A stretch of 64,000 bases of DNA from Hyphomicrobiales bacterium (GTDB lineage: Bacteria > Pseudomonadota > Alphaproteobacteria > Rhizobiales > Methylopilaceae), in assembly GCA_022842205.1 (NCBI GenBank), contig JALHQA010000004.1:114501-178500 (forward strand), written 5' to 3'. Below are positions 43,701 to 52,247 of the stretch, piece by piece (within the stretch, counting starts at the first letter, position 1; every line of letters starts with the position of its first letter). The notes under the pieces were generated by a model. The model saw only the letters and a list, made by a program, of their open reading frames with translations, had not been told where the DNA came from and did no database searches. The position numbers and the translations under genes are program-made.

Positions 43701-44489
43701 TTACGCTTTCTTCAACCTCTCCAGCAGTGCCTTGTGGATCGTCTCGTTGCCCGCAACGAGATGGCCGTGCTTGAACATGTCGTCCCGGCCGTTGAGGTCG
43801 GAAACATAACCGCCCGCTTCGCGGATCAAGAGAATGCCCGCCGCGATGTCCCAGGGCTTCAGGTCTCGCTCCCAGAAACCGTCGAGCCGTCCCGCGGCGA
43901 TGTAAGCAAGATCGAGCGACGCCGCGCCCATGCGGCGGATGCCGGCGACTTCGGTCTGTACGGCACGAAGTTCCCGGCCGAACTGCTCGTGGTCGCCCTT
44001 GCCGCGATGCGTGACACCGGTGCCGACAACGCAATCGTTGAGCTTCTGGCGGACGGCGACGCGGATGCGGCGGTCGTTCAGGAACGCGCCCTGGCCGCGT
44101 TCGGCGGTGAACAATTCGTCGTTGATCGGATTGTAGACGACGCCGGCGACAACAGCGCCGTTGCGTTCAAGCGCGAGCGAGACCGCGAATTGCGGGATGC
44201 CGTGAAGGAAGTTGGTGGTGCCGTCCAGGGGGTCGATGATGAAGCGCTGCGAGGCATCGGAACCTTCGACCGTGCCGCCTTCTTCCATCAGAAAGCCGAT
44301 TTCGGGTCGCGCCTTCTGCAGCTCCTTCATCAGCGTTTCTTCCGCCTTGCGGTCGGCGGCAGAGACGAAATCCGAGGGGCCCTTGACCGAGACCTGAAGC
44401 TGCTCGACCTCGCCGAAATCGCGGCGCATGCCGCGGCCGGCTTTCGTGGCAGCCTGAACCATGACGTTCATCAACGGTGAGCGGGGCAT
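43701..44489 (-). CDS. suhB: Inositol monophosphatase family protein
   Basis: This 262-residue protein has the two metal-binding motifs of the family: the DPLDGTTNFLHG loop near residue 85 and the WDIAAGILLIREAGG motif near residue 210. Bacterial SuhB proteins hydrolyse inositol phosphates and also bind NusA/RNA polymerase. The first metal Glu region reads GFLMEEGG. The gene is convergent with the second DUF465 gene. Confidence 0.92.
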   Translation of the reverse strand: MPRSPLMNVMVQAATKAGRGMRRDFGEVEQLQVSVKGPSDFVSAADRKAEETLMKELQKARPEIGFLMEEGGTVEGSDASQRFIIDPLDGTTNFLHGIPQFAVSLALERNGAVVAGVVYNPINDELFTAERGQGAFLNDRRIRVAVRQKLNDCVVGTGVTHRGKGDHEQFGRELRAVQTEVAGIRRMGAASLDLAYIAAGRLDGFWERDLKPWDIAAGILLIREAGGYVSDLNGRDDMFKHGHLVAGNETIHKALLERLKKA

Positions 44490-44527
44490 CGTGTCCTGAC
44501 GGATTTAAAAGGGGCGGGATTGCGCGG

Positions 44528-45520
44528 TTACTGCGCCTTGGTGGCGGGGGCGTCAAGTGCGGCGCTGGTCTGCGGCAACAGCACAAGAGCGCGCTTCTCG
44601 GCGTTCGCGCGCTCTTCCTTGTCGAGGCCGTTGAGAAGGTCGTCCAGCATCGGGTCCATTGAGCCGCGCTTGCGCGCGATGAGGTGCCATGCCGCCGCGT
44701 CGATCTTGTTTTCCTCGACGCCGCGGCCGGCGGAAAGAAGGCGCGCCAGGCGGTTCATGGCGATAACCCCGCCGCGTGCGGCGGCCTTGGCGAAGAGCCG
44801 GTAGGCCGCTTCCTCGTTCTTTTCGATCCCGTCGCCGTTGAAGACGGCAATGGCATATTCGGTCATGGCGTCAACGTGGTTTTGCGCGGCGGCGCGCGCG
44901 AGGAATTCCGCGCCGAGCGCGCGGTCGGCCTCGACGCCGTTGCCCTCGCGCAGCATCGTGGCCCAGGCGTATTGACCGTCCGCCAGACCGGCCTCGGCGG
45001 CGATCTTGAAATGCTGGGCCGCCGCGGCCGGATCGTGCGGACGCACATCGCCCTGCACGAGAAGAAGGCCGACATTGTAGTTCGCGACCGGATCGCCTTT
45101 TGCGGCCGCCTTGACGAACAGATCGGCCGCGCCCTTGCGGTCCTTCGCGGTGCCGTTGCCTTCGAGCTTCAGCAGCGCAAGCGCCACCATCGCATTGGCG
45201 TCACCTTCTTTCGCGCCGAGTTCATACCACTCGGCGGCTTTCTTGTAGTCCTTGCGGAAGCCGAGGCCGTTTTCATGCAGAAAGCCGATCAGCGTCATTG
45301 CGGGCCCGGCGTCGTCCTTGGCATCGACGCGCTTCAACGCCTCTTCCATCGCCTTCAGATATTCGCCGCGCTGGAATGCGCCGAACGCCAGATCGCCATT
45401 CGGCTGCGTCGCGGCATCCGGGAGTTCGAAGGCCGGCGGCGCATCGAGCTTCGGCAGATCGGGCGCGGCGAGCGCGGGCGATATGGAAAACGCCAGGAGA
45501 GCGAGCGCGCGCCGGATCAT
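44528..45520 (-). CDS. Secreted Sel1/TPR-repeat protein
   Basis: This 330-residue protein has a signal peptide (residues 1-18, ending SPALAAP). About seven Sel1-type repeats of 36 residues follow, each with an A..WY..AA..G....N.G pattern such as AAEWYELGAKEGDANAMVALALL. Sel1 proteins scaffold envelope or signalling complexes. Its start overlaps the stop of the ThiE-like gene by 4 bp, so the two are co-transcribed. Confidence 0.85.
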   Translation of the reverse strand: MIRRALALLAFSISPALAAPDLPKLDAPPAFELPDAATQPNGDLAFGAFQRGEYLKAMEEALKRVDAKDDAGPAMTLIGFLHENGLGFRKDYKKAAEWYELGAKEGDANAMVALALLKLEGNGTAKDRKGAADLFVKAAAKGDPVANYNVGLLLVQGDVRPHDPAAAAQHFKIAAEAGLADGQYAWATMLREGNGVEADRALGAEFLARAAAQNHVDAMTEYAIAVFNGDGIEKNEEAAYRLFAKAAARGGVIAMNRLARLLSAGRGVEENKIDAAAWHLIARKRGSMDPMLDDLLNGLDKEERANAEKRALVLLPQTSAALDAPATKAQ

Positions 45521-46140
45521 GCCGCCTCGGCTGGCACGAGGTCCGCGGCGCGGCGCACCGCGTCCGCGGGGGAGCTGCCCGTCCATACGAAGGCGCCGAA
45601 GGCGACGAATTCGGCGCCCGTCCGGGCTATGGGCCCGACGGCTTCCAGCGTTTCGGCCTGCCCGACGCAGGGCGTGCTGAAAATCTCGACCCACCAGGAC
45701 AAGCGCTCCAGCGTGGATTCGATCGGAGGCGCGTCGCCGCCCTTGCCGGGATCGCCGAACAGAACGTAGTCGGCGCCGAGTTCACCCGCGCTCATCGCGG
45801 CGTCCCGCGTTCTGAGACCGCCCGCACCGACAATCTTTTCGGGCTTGAAGCGGACAGCCGCGTCGCGCGCCTGTTTCTCGCCGAGCGCGTGCAGGCCGTC
45901 GGCGCCGGACTTTCCGACAAGATCCGGCATGCCCTGGATCAGGACGGCGGCGCCTTTGTCCTGCGCCGTAGCGACAAGGGGTTTCAGCATTTTCAGAAGA
46001 GCGCGTTCGTCCGTTTCCGGATCAACGCGCAGGATCACCGCGGCGAATTCTGCGGCACCGACGGCATCGGCGAAGGAGGCGGCGATATCGCTCGTGGCGC
46101 CGAGAACCGGCGAGACGAGCATGAGGCGGGGCGCGGTCAT
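45517..46140 (-). CDS. Thiamine-phosphate synthase-like (ThiE/TenI fold) protein
   Basis: This 207-residue protein has a TIM-barrel layout like ThiE. GLHALGEKQARDAA and the KIVGAGGLRTRDAAMSAGELGADYVLFG region (core VGAGG and GADYVLFGD) correspond to the family's substrate loops. Several ThiE catalytic residues are not obvious and no other thi gene or TPP riboswitch is near. It may be a divergent member with another role. It overlaps the Sel1 gene by 4 bp. Confidence 0.72.
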   Translation of the reverse strand: MTAPRLMLVSPVLGATSDIAASFADAVGAAEFAAVILRVDPETDERALLKMLKPLVATAQDKGAAVLIQGMPDLVGKSGADGLHALGEKQARDAAVRFKPEKIVGAGGLRTRDAAMSAGELGADYVLFGDPGKGGDAPPIESTLERLSWWVEIFSTPCVGQAETLEAVGPIARTGAEFVAFGAFVWTGSSPADAVRRAADLVPAEAA

Positions 46141-46185
46141 TGTGGCCGTGCTTCTAGCAGGAGGCTTTGGCGAAAAGTAGATCGC

Positions 46186-46464
46186 TCAGATATCGATGAT
46201 GACGGCGTGGCTGAGGTCCGGCGTTACCGTGCCGTCCGGGGCGACGAGCGGCTGCCGCGAAACCGTTTCGCGCCGCTTGGGCTCGATCGCCATTCTGAGG
46301 GTCGCCATCATGGCGGCGGCATCGCTGTAGCCGCTCTTCTCGAACAGCTCGGCGCGTTCTCTCAGGGTGTCGCGTGTCTGCTTGTAATCCAGAAGCTCAC
46401 TGGAGATGAGCTGGTTCAGCAGGATCTTGACGGTCTCGTAGAGGGCGATCTCGCGCTGGGTCAT
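46186..46464 (-). CDS. Conserved small protein of unknown function
   Basis: This 92-residue protein begins MTQREIALYETVKILLNQLI and is mostly helical (residues 1-65), with a less ordered C-terminus. No known domain is recognised. The start at 46464 is preferred because the helical domain starts there; the frame extends to 46626. It is on the same strand as the ThiE-like gene, 45 bp upstream of it. Confidence 0.65.
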   Translation of the reverse strand: MTQREIALYETVKILLNQLISSELLDYKQTRDTLRERAELFEKSGYSDAAAMMATLRMAIEPKRRETVSRQPLVAPDGTVTPDLSHAVIIDI

Positions 46465-46571
46465 CGGCTGCCTCGCAGGACAAGCACCCGGCATTCTGCC
46501 CGTTAAGCCTTCAGCAATCGTAAATAGTCGAAGGGCGGGTGGCGGTTGTATTCCGCTACCCGCCCTCGAAT

Positions 46572-46910
46572 TCAGTCGGCGATGCAAACCGTGACGATCT
46601 CGCCCTGATGCTTTTCCTTCCAGCATTCCTGGCCGTCGTCCTGCGCGGAGGCGGCGATGGCGGCGGCGGTCAGAAAGCCGATGCCCATCATGGCGCCGAA
46701 GGCGGCGTCGTGATTGTGGTTGTGGCCGCCCTTCGGTCCCTGGCCCTTCGGCGGGGCCTTGAAGCCGCCCGGACCCTTCGGTCCCGGGAATTTTGGGGTC
46801 GGTTTGTTCTGGAAATCCTTCGGGCCGTTCGGGAACGCCATGGCAGGCGCGGTGGCCGACATGACGACCGAGACGGCGACAAGGGCGAGGGTGATCTTCT
46901 TCAGCGACAT
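46572..46910 (-). CDS. Small secreted protein ending in a CWKEK-IVTVC motif, copy 1
   Basis: This 112-residue protein has a signal peptide (residues 1-25, ending APAMAFP). A Pro/Gly/Lys-rich linker (about 28-65) contains a HNHNHD cluster, a hydrophobic Gly/Ala segment follows (FGAMMGIGFLTAAAIAAS), and the C-terminus is ECWKEKHQGEIVTVCIAD with two cysteines. The next gene on the same strand encodes a paralogue with the same C-terminus. The function is unknown. Confidence 0.72.
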   Translation of the reverse strand: MSLKKITLALVAVSVVMSATAPAMAFPNGPKDFQNKPTPKFPGPKGPGGFKAPPKGQGPKGGHNHNHDAAFGAMMGIGFLTAAAIAASAQDDGQECWKEKHQGEIVTVCIAD

Positions 46911-47051
46911 CTTCGTTTCCTCTTCAAACCTTTTGGAACGGCCTCTGCGGAATGCCGGCTCATCGTTCCGATAGGCATTGGTCGGAAGGGCAGGCCGGAA
47001 GGTTCACGAGGTTCGATCGCGGCCGCACGATTTCGCGCCGGCACACGGGAA

Positions 47052-47087
47052 ACGGGCGCCGGGAATGATCCCCGACGCCCGTTTTTG
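47052..47087. terminator. Stem-loop with T-run between the two secreted paralogues
   Basis: ACGGGCG-CCGGG pairs with CCC-GACGCCCGT around a short loop, and a TTTTTGTTT run follows on the plus strand. The neighbouring genes are on the minus strand, where the T-run comes before the hairpin, so it is not a canonical terminator for them. Confidence 0.35.
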
Positions 47088-47105
47088 TTTGCAAAAAACA
47101 GTGGC

Positions 47106-47492
<387 letters not shown>

Positions 47493-47718
47493 CAGACGCT
47501 TCCTTCTGTTCCCCGAGGAGGTCCGCTCTGGCGACATGCCGGCGTCCCGTCACCCGTTGAACATTGGTCGGTTGCGCCGCGCCTTCGGTTCAACTGAGTA
47601 TAAAATCAAGCAATATCAATTCCTTGGGTCGCTTCTTTGCCGTCCGGTTCACCAAACAAAGGAATTGATTCGGGAAATGACTGGTTTTGTGCGTACAAGC
47701 TCCTATATAACCTCGGCC

Positions 47719-48483
47719 ATGCAGAACACACACACCTATCCCCTCGGAGGCCGGATCGATCTGGCCGCCGCACCGGCCAACGGCCCGCGCGGACCCTATG
47801 AGATCACCGCCCTCCTTCCGGAGGCGCCGGACGGCGAGCCGCAATACGCGATCCGCAGCGAGGCCGGCGTCGAACGCGTGGTCACGGAAGCGGAAATCCT
47901 GGTGCTGCGCAGCGCTCCCGCGGCGTCCGAGACGGCGCTGGAACCCGCGGAAGAGCCTGTTTCGAAAGCGAGAACTCCGGCCCAGGCCGAGCGCGAGGCG
48001 GAAGCCCGCAGCGCCTGGAAGGACTATATCGACGAGCGCGACTCGATCATCCGGCGCACGGCGGAACTGCGCGCCCTGCGGCTGAAGGCCGAGGCCGACG
48101 CCGCCGAAAAGATCATGCGGCTGGCCAAATCGGTTGCCGCCAAGTCGGGCAAGGCCGCCGGAAAAGCCGCGGCCAAGCCGGGCAAGGCGGCGGTGCCGGC
48201 GGCCAAGGTCGCCGCAAAGCCTACCGCCAAGGGTAAGGCCGAGACGAAACCGGCCGCTGTGAAGCCCGCATCCAAGCCGGTCGCCACGCCCAAGCCCGCC
48301 GCCAAGGCTCCGGCAAAGGGCAAGCCCGCTGCGAAGGCGAAAGCGCCGGCCAAGGTACCCGTCAAGGCGAAAGCGCCGGTCAAGGCCGCCGCCAAGGCAG
48401 TGAAGAAGACGCCGGTCAAGACAGCCGCAAAACCGAAGGCCAAAACGGCCAAGGCGAAACCCGCGAAGGCCAAGGCCCGCTAG
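47719..48483 (+). CDS. GPY/QYRI-family small domain fused to a histone-H1-like tail
   Basis: This 254-residue protein has three parts. Residues 1-70 carry a beta-rich domain (GPYEITALLPE, GEPQYAIRSE, ERVVTEAEIL) shared with three other proteins in the window. Residues 90-135 form a helical segment (ARSAWKDYIDERDSIIRRTAE, core WKDYIDERD) that matches the separate protein at 49729-49917. Residues 140-254 are a Lys/Ala/Pro tail of AAKP/KAPAK repeats like histone H1, which suggests nucleic-acid binding. The start at 47719 is the one aligned with the family; TATATAAC ends 8 bp before it. Confidence 0.75.
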   Translation: MQNTHTYPLGGRIDLAAAPANGPRGPYEITALLPEAPDGEPQYAIRSEAGVERVVTEAEILVLRSAPAASETALEPAEEPVSKARTPAQAEREAEARSAWKDYIDERDSIIRRTAELRALRLKAEADAAEKIMRLAKSVAAKSGKAAGKAAAKPGKAAVPAAKVAAKPTAKGKAETKPAAVKPASKPVATPKPAAKAPAKGKPAAKAKAPAKVPVKAKAPVKAAAKAVKKTPVKTAAKPKAKTAKAKPAKAKAR

Positions 48484-48519
48484 AGCATTGAAACCTGGCC
48501 GCGGCGGATGCCGTCGCAG

Positions 48520-48723
48520 TCAGCCTGTCCGCGTTCGCGCCGGGAATAACAGGTGTTCGCGCGCGATGCGCTCCGGCCCCTCCGGCAGCTTCCTCAGCCT
48601 GTATTGCGGCTCGCCGTCGGCCGTTTCCGGCAGAAGACGGGTGATCTCGTACTGACCGGAAGTGTGGTGGGAACCGGATTCCCCACTGTAATCGACCGTC
48701 TGGCCGGCTTCATATTTATGCAT
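48520..48723 (-). CDS. GPY/QYRI-family small protein
   Basis: This 67-residue single-domain protein has the lines GQYEITRLLPE, GEPQYRLRKL and ERIAREHLLF, which align with the domain at the N-terminus of the 47719 gene. It is likely to be a small beta-barrel (SH3-like) module. An extended -10 element (TG-C-TATAGA) ends 7 bp before the ATG on the minus strand, so the mRNA may be leaderless. The function is unknown. Confidence 0.7.
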   Translation of the reverse strand: MHKYEAGQTVDYSGESGSHHTSGQYEITRLLPETADGEPQYRLRKLPEGPERIAREHLLFPARTRTG

Positions 48724-48975
48724 TCGTTATCTATAGCACGCTGCGGCCGCCCGGCGGGGAATTTGCTTTCCGGCGTCCGATGGCGCATAGTGCGGCTGTC
48801 CGCCACCGGAACCTCGTTCCGTATTGCTTTGCCCAGTGCAACATTATCGCGAGGGCCGGCGGACCGAATTTTGGCTTGCCTTGTCCGTACGTCCTGAAGG
48901 GTGTGCTCCAAGTCACTCCCGATTTCGATCGTTCAGGATCGCGCCCGAAAACGGGCGCATAATACGGAGGCCACC

Positions 48976-49185
48976 ATGGCTACCAAGGGAACAGTGAAGT
49001 TTTACAACGGTCAGAAGGGCTTCGGCTTCATTCAGCCGGACAACGGCGGACCGGATGTGTTCGTGCATGCGACGGCGCTTGAAGCGGCCGGCATCCACGG
49101 CCTCAACGAAGGCCAGAAGGTATCCTTCGAAGTGATTTCGGAGCGCGGCAAGACAAAGGCTGCGAGCCTCGAACTCGTCGATTGA
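48976..49185 (+). CDS. Cold-shock protein (CspA family)
   Basis: This 69-residue single-stranded nucleic-acid-binding protein has RNP-1 (KGFGFIQ) and RNP-2 (VFVHATAL) motifs. It starts [18 protein letters not shown], matching alphaproteobacterial cold-shock proteins. A GGAGG site lies 5 bp before the ATG. A hairpin (CGCCCGAAAACGGGCG) just upstream could be part of a structured leader. A terminator follows. Confidence 0.95.
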   Translation: MATKGTVKFYNGQKGFGFIQPDNGGPDVFVHATALEAAGIHGLNEGQKVSFEVISERGKTKAASLELVD

Positions 49186-49192
49186 GACTGAC

Positions 49193-49223
49193 AGGCCCGG
49201 CCATGCGCCGGGCCTTGTTTTTT
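49193..49223 (+). terminator. Rho-independent terminator after the cold-shock gene
   Basis: AGGCCCGGC and GCCGGGCCT arms pair around a short loop and are followed by TGTTTTTT. Confidence 0.85.
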
Positions 49224-49258
49224 CGGAGGGTGCCCTGGATCTGAACACGCCTGCCGAA

Positions 49259-49468
49259 ATGTTTACTGGCCGCCAGTCGGCCGAGGGACGGGCGCGTCCC
49301 TACAGGCGCTTTTCCAGCCTGCGCGAAGCGGTGCTGTTCGCGGTCGAGGGCCAGCCCGCCGCGCTGATCTGTACCACCATCGAAACCGAGGACGCGCGGC
49401 TGCAGAACAACGAAATCCGCGCCCTCTACGACAGCGCCGAATTCCGCGCCGCCATGACGGGGACGTAA
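49259..49468 (+). CDS. Small protein of unknown function
   Basis: This 69-residue protein contains RRFSSLREAVLFAVEGQP and ends with a helical ARLQNNEIRALYDSAEFR segment. No domain is recognised. There is no good ribosome-binding site before ATG 49259; a GGAGG at 49226-49230 suggests translation might begin earlier, but no standard start codon is found there in this frame. It is probably real because it lies in a row of similar small genes on the same strand. Confidence 0.55.
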   Translation: MFTGRQSAEGRARPYRRFSSLREAVLFAVEGQPAALICTTIETEDARLQNNEIRALYDSAEFRAAMTGT

Positions 49469-49514
49469 ATACAAAAACAGTCCCGGCAATTTTGCCGGCC
49501 ATGACGGAGGCCAG

Positions 49515-49724
49515 ATGGCACATGCATTCCGCCTCGGCGACAGGGTCGAGCTTATTCGCGCGCCGCTCAACGCGCAGCGCGGCCCCTACAAGATTTCGGC
49601 GCTGATGCCCGAGACCGGAGCCGGCGAGCCGCAATACCGCATCCGCAGCGAAGGGCCGGGGCCCGAGCGCGTCGTCGGCGAGGGCGAGTTGTCGCCACGC
49701 CGCTCCAATGTCTTCGACGCCTGA
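49515..49724 (+). CDS. GPY/QYRI-family small protein
   Basis: This 69-residue protein has GPYKISALMPE, GEPQYRIRSE and ERVVGEGEL, the same domain as the N-terminus of the 47719 protein. A GGAGG site lies 6 bp before the ATG. The next gene, 4 bp after the stop, encodes the helical segment that is fused in the 47719 protein. So 49515 and 49729 together correspond to its first two parts. Confidence 0.75.
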   Translation: MAHAFRLGDRVELIRAPLNAQRGPYKISALMPETGAGEPQYRIRSEGPGPERVVGEGELSPRRSNVFDA

Positions 49725-49728
49725 TCCG

Positions 49729-49917
49729 ATGACCAAACGACCCGATCCGAGCGCCCGGCAGGCGGCGCAGGACGAACGTCGTGCCTCGGCCCGCGTGGCC
49801 TGGGACGACTATCAGAACGAACGCGAAATCGTCGCCCGGCGCACGGAAAAGCTCCGTGCCCAGCGCCTCGCGGCAGAGGCCGCGAACGATGCCAAGCCGG
49901 CAAAGAAGGACGGCTAG
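49729..49917 (+). CDS. Small helical protein, partner of the GPY/QYRI protein
   Basis: This 62-residue charged, helical protein (VAWDDYQNEREIVARRTEKLRA core: WDDYQNERE, RRTEKLRAQRL) matches residues 90-135 of the fused 47719 protein. An in-frame ATG at 49708 would overlap the previous gene by 17 bp, and either start is possible. It ends in a short Lys/Ala tail (AKPAKKDG), a reduced version of the long tail in the fusion. It is probably translated by coupling with the gene before it. Confidence 0.68.
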   Translation: MTKRPDPSARQAAQDERRASARVAWDDYQNEREIVARRTEKLRAQRLAAEAANDAKPAKKDG

Positions 49918-50034
49918 GCAGCAGGTCTCGGCGGCGCGGCCCCGCCGGGGTTCCGCCCTATTTATACGGCACGCATATCCGGTAATATCGATCCGCCGGC
50001 TGGCCCTGGGCCCCGCAATGACCTGGGTCCTGGA

Positions 50035-51111
50035 ATGCTGTCCTCGTCACCTTTCGATTTTCTGAGATTTCACGGCAACCACGGGATGGCGGAGAAAATC
50101 CGCCGTTTCGACTGGGCCGCGACGCCGGTCGGTTCGCCCGAAACCTGGCCGACGGCGCTGAAGACGGTGCTCGCCGTTGCGCTTTCTTCCAAGTTTCCGA
50201 AGGCGATCGTCTGGGGGCCGGAGCTCACCACCTTTTACAATGATGGCTTCGCGCCCATCCTCGGCGAAAAGCCCGAGGCGCTCGGCCGCCCGTTCAGCGA
50301 GGTATGGGCGGAAGCATGGGACGAGATCAGCCCCATCGTCGCGCGCGCCTTCGCTGGACAATCCACCTTCATCGAGGATTTTCCGCTGACTGTGAACCGG
50401 CACGGCTATCCCGAGCGCGCTTATTTCACCTTCTGCTACAGCCCTGTCAGCGACGAGAACGGCCGGGTGCTTGGCATGCTCGACACCGTGATGGAGACCA
50501 CCGGCAAGGTCGAGGCCGACCGTCAGGCGCGCATCCTGAACAGCGAACTGCAGCACCGCATCAAGAATACGCTGACCGTCATTTCCTCGATCGCCGGACA
50601 TTCGATCCGCAACGCGCCCAATCTGAAGGCCGCCGAAAGCGCCCTGATGTTCCGGCTCAACGCGCTTGCGGAAGGCCATCAGGTGCTCGCCAGTGACCGC
50701 AGCGCCGAAGCCGACATGACGACGCTGATCCGCGCCGCCCTGATCGCCCATACCGACGGCGACCGGGTGTCGCTGGAAGGACATACATACAGCCTGCCGG
50801 AAAGGCAGGCGCTGACGCTGTCGCTGGTCGTCAACGAACTCGTGACGAACGCGCTCAAATACGGCGCCCTGTCGGTGCCGGAAGGGCGCGTGATCATCGG
50901 CTGGGAGATCGCGGCGGAAGCGGGCAGCGACGCGGTGCGGTTTTGGTGGCGCGAGCAGGGTGGCCCGGCCGTTACCGCGCCCAACCGCAAGGGTTTCGGT
51001 TCGCGGCTGGTGGAGCGCGTCGCGGGCGCCGACTTCAACGGAACGGCAGTGCTGCGCTATGAGCCCGCGGGCCTGATCTACACGCTCGAGGGCCGTGTTC
51101 CGCGCGAATGA
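50035..51111 (+). CDS. HWE-family sensor histidine kinase with PAS domain
   Basis: This 358-residue protein is cytoplasmic, with no membrane helix. A PAS-like sensor occupies about residues 30-160. The HWE kinase core follows, with the phospho-acceptor His174 in ELQHRIKN, an N-box NELVTNALKYG, and the family's WWREQGGP (Trp-x-Glu) and GFGSRLVERV motifs. HWE kinases in alphaproteobacteria often feed the PhyR/EcfG general stress response. No response regulator is next to it. It converges with the cNMP-binding gene with a 6-bp gap. Confidence 0.92.
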   Translation: MLSSSPFDFLRFHGNHGMAEKIRRFDWAATPVGSPETWPTALKTVLAVALSSKFPKAIVWGPELTTFYNDGFAPILGEKPEALGRPFSEVWAEAWDEISPIVARAFAGQSTFIEDFPLTVNRHGYPERAYFTFCYSPVSDENGRVLGMLDTVMETTGKVEADRQARILNSELQHRIKNTLTVISSIAGHSIRNAPNLKAAESALMFRLNALAEGHQVLASDRSAEADMTTLIRAALIAHTDGDRVSLEGHTYSLPERQALTLSLVVNELVTNALKYGALSVPEGRVIIGWEIAAEAGSDAVRFWWREQGGPAVTAPNRKGFGSRLVERVAGADFNGTAVLRYEPAGLIYTLEGRVPRE

Positions 51112-51117
51112 CGGACG

Positions 51118-51744
51118 CTATTTCGCGGGTGTGTTCGCTCGCGCCTTCTCGGCATTTTCGAGAAGCCGCTGCGCGATCAGCTTGATCAGATACCAGCCGA
51201 ACTGCGGATTCTGGTAGTAGAGCTGCTCCAGCCGGTCCTCGGTGATGGAGAGCAAGGTCGAGTCCATGGTGCAGACGGCGGTCGCGGTGCGCGTTCGCTC
51301 CTTGGTGAAGAACGCGAGCTCGCCGAACAGCTGGCCGGGGCCGATCTCGACATTGATCTCGACGAAGCTGATGCGCCCGTCGAGCAGCATGTACATGCGG
51401 TCTCCCTTATCGCCCTTGCGAAAGACGATCTCGCCCTGGCGGCAGGAGCGCTGATCGGCGAACGGGGACAGCCATTCGGTTTCGAAATCGCCCGCCTGCG
51501 CTTCGCGTATGCTTTTGATCATCCGCCGCATCTGCCGGAGCCGGACAAGATTGAGCGGCAGAAGGATGGCGTATTCGACAAGGCCGGGCAGGGAGCCCAC
51601 CCCGGCGGCGTAGGAGAATTTTGCGATGTTGCTGAACACCGACATCGTGCGCAGCGGGATCATCGTACGCACGAAGGCGGCAATGACCGAAAGCCCGGCG
51701 GCCATCCAGCCGAGCACAATAAGATGATCCAGAATAAACCCCAT
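51118..51744 (-). CDS. Membrane protein with cyclic-nucleotide-binding domain
   Basis: This 208-residue protein has two to three N-terminal helices (MGFILDHLIVLGWMAAGLSV; about residues 1-60) and a C-terminal cNMP-binding domain (about 85-200). Typical strands are IVFRKGDKGDRMYMLLDGRI (core RKGDKGDRMY) and GPGQLFGELAFFTKERTRTA, but the phosphate-binding motif reads FGELAFFTKERTRTA, close to the consensus FGE-RTA. It is probably a cAMP-responsive membrane regulator. The start at 51744 is preferred because the helix begins there; the frame extends far upstream as a shadow of the next gene. Confidence 0.82.
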   Translation of the reverse strand: MGFILDHLIVLGWMAAGLSVIAAFVRTMIPLRTMSVFSNIAKFSYAAGVGSLPGLVEYAILLPLNLVRLRQMRRMIKSIREAQAGDFETEWLSPFADQRSCRQGEIVFRKGDKGDRMYMLLDGRISFVEINVEIGPGQLFGELAFFTKERTRTATAVCTMDSTLLSITEDRLEQLYYQNPQFGWYLIKLIAQRLLENAEKARANTPAK

Positions 51745-51850
51745 GAGCCCCCGCCCAGCGCGCGTGTATGAGGGATCTATGACGGTTTGATAACAGGTTG
51801 ATGACGGTCCACAGGAGGCAGGAGATGCCAGCAGGATGCGTTGTACGCGG

Positions 51851-52174
51851 CTACTCGCGGTCGCGCGCCTTTCGTGCGCGCTCGACGTCTTCCGGCTCTT
51901 CCTCATCGAGGTGGGCGAGTTCGTTGTCGGCGTCGCGATGGATGCGCAGGAGCTCGTCCATCTTGGCGTGCAGCGCCTGGGTGTCGCGATGTTCGGACCT
52001 CTGTATGACAAGTGTCATCAGCCAGGTCGCGACAGTCGCCGCGCCGTGCCAGTCCAGCGTGTCGGGCTGAATGAAGCCCCACAAAGCGGTATAGGCGAAG
52101 ACCACGAGAAAGGCTTCGGGCCGCGCGGTGAGCGCTCCGAGCTGCGTAAGGGCCTTTGCGACGGGATTGGCCAT
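51851..52174 (-). CDS. Low-affinity iron permease-like membrane protein
   Basis: This 107-residue protein resembles the PF04120 (low-affinity iron permease-like) family: two helices (AFLVVFAYTALWGFIQPDTL and GAATVATWLMTLVIQRSEHRD) followed by DTQALHAKMDELLRIHRDADNELAHLDE. In bacteria the family's iron-transport role is doubtful. An EcfG-type promoter lies immediately upstream, with its -10 element 8 bp from the ATG. The start at 52174 gives the family N-terminus. Confidence 0.78.
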   Translation of the reverse strand: MANPVAKALTQLGALTARPEAFLVVFAYTALWGFIQPDTLDWHGAATVATWLMTLVIQRSEHRDTQALHAKMDELLRIHRDADNELAHLDEEEPEDVERARKARDRE

Positions 52175-52181
52175 GCGCGTC

Positions 52182-52206
52182 AACGGCAGGAAAGGAAGAA
52201 GGTTCC
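52182..52206 (-). promoter_or_regulatory. EcfG-type promoter (GGAAC-N16-CGTT)
   Basis: On the minus strand GGAAC (52206-52202) and CGTT (52185-52182) are separated by exactly 16 bases, a perfect match to the alphaproteobacterial general-stress sigma factor EcfG consensus. The -10 element ends 8 bp before the start of the permease-like gene. Confidence 0.6.
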
Positions 52207-52247
52207 TCCGCGCGTTCACCCGAGGCGCAACTACATGAACCGCGTCC

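Noticed and set aside
45517-46185. A TPP riboswitch for the ThiE-like gene
   Set aside because: No thi-box conserved bases were found upstream of 46140, and no thiamine genes are adjacent.
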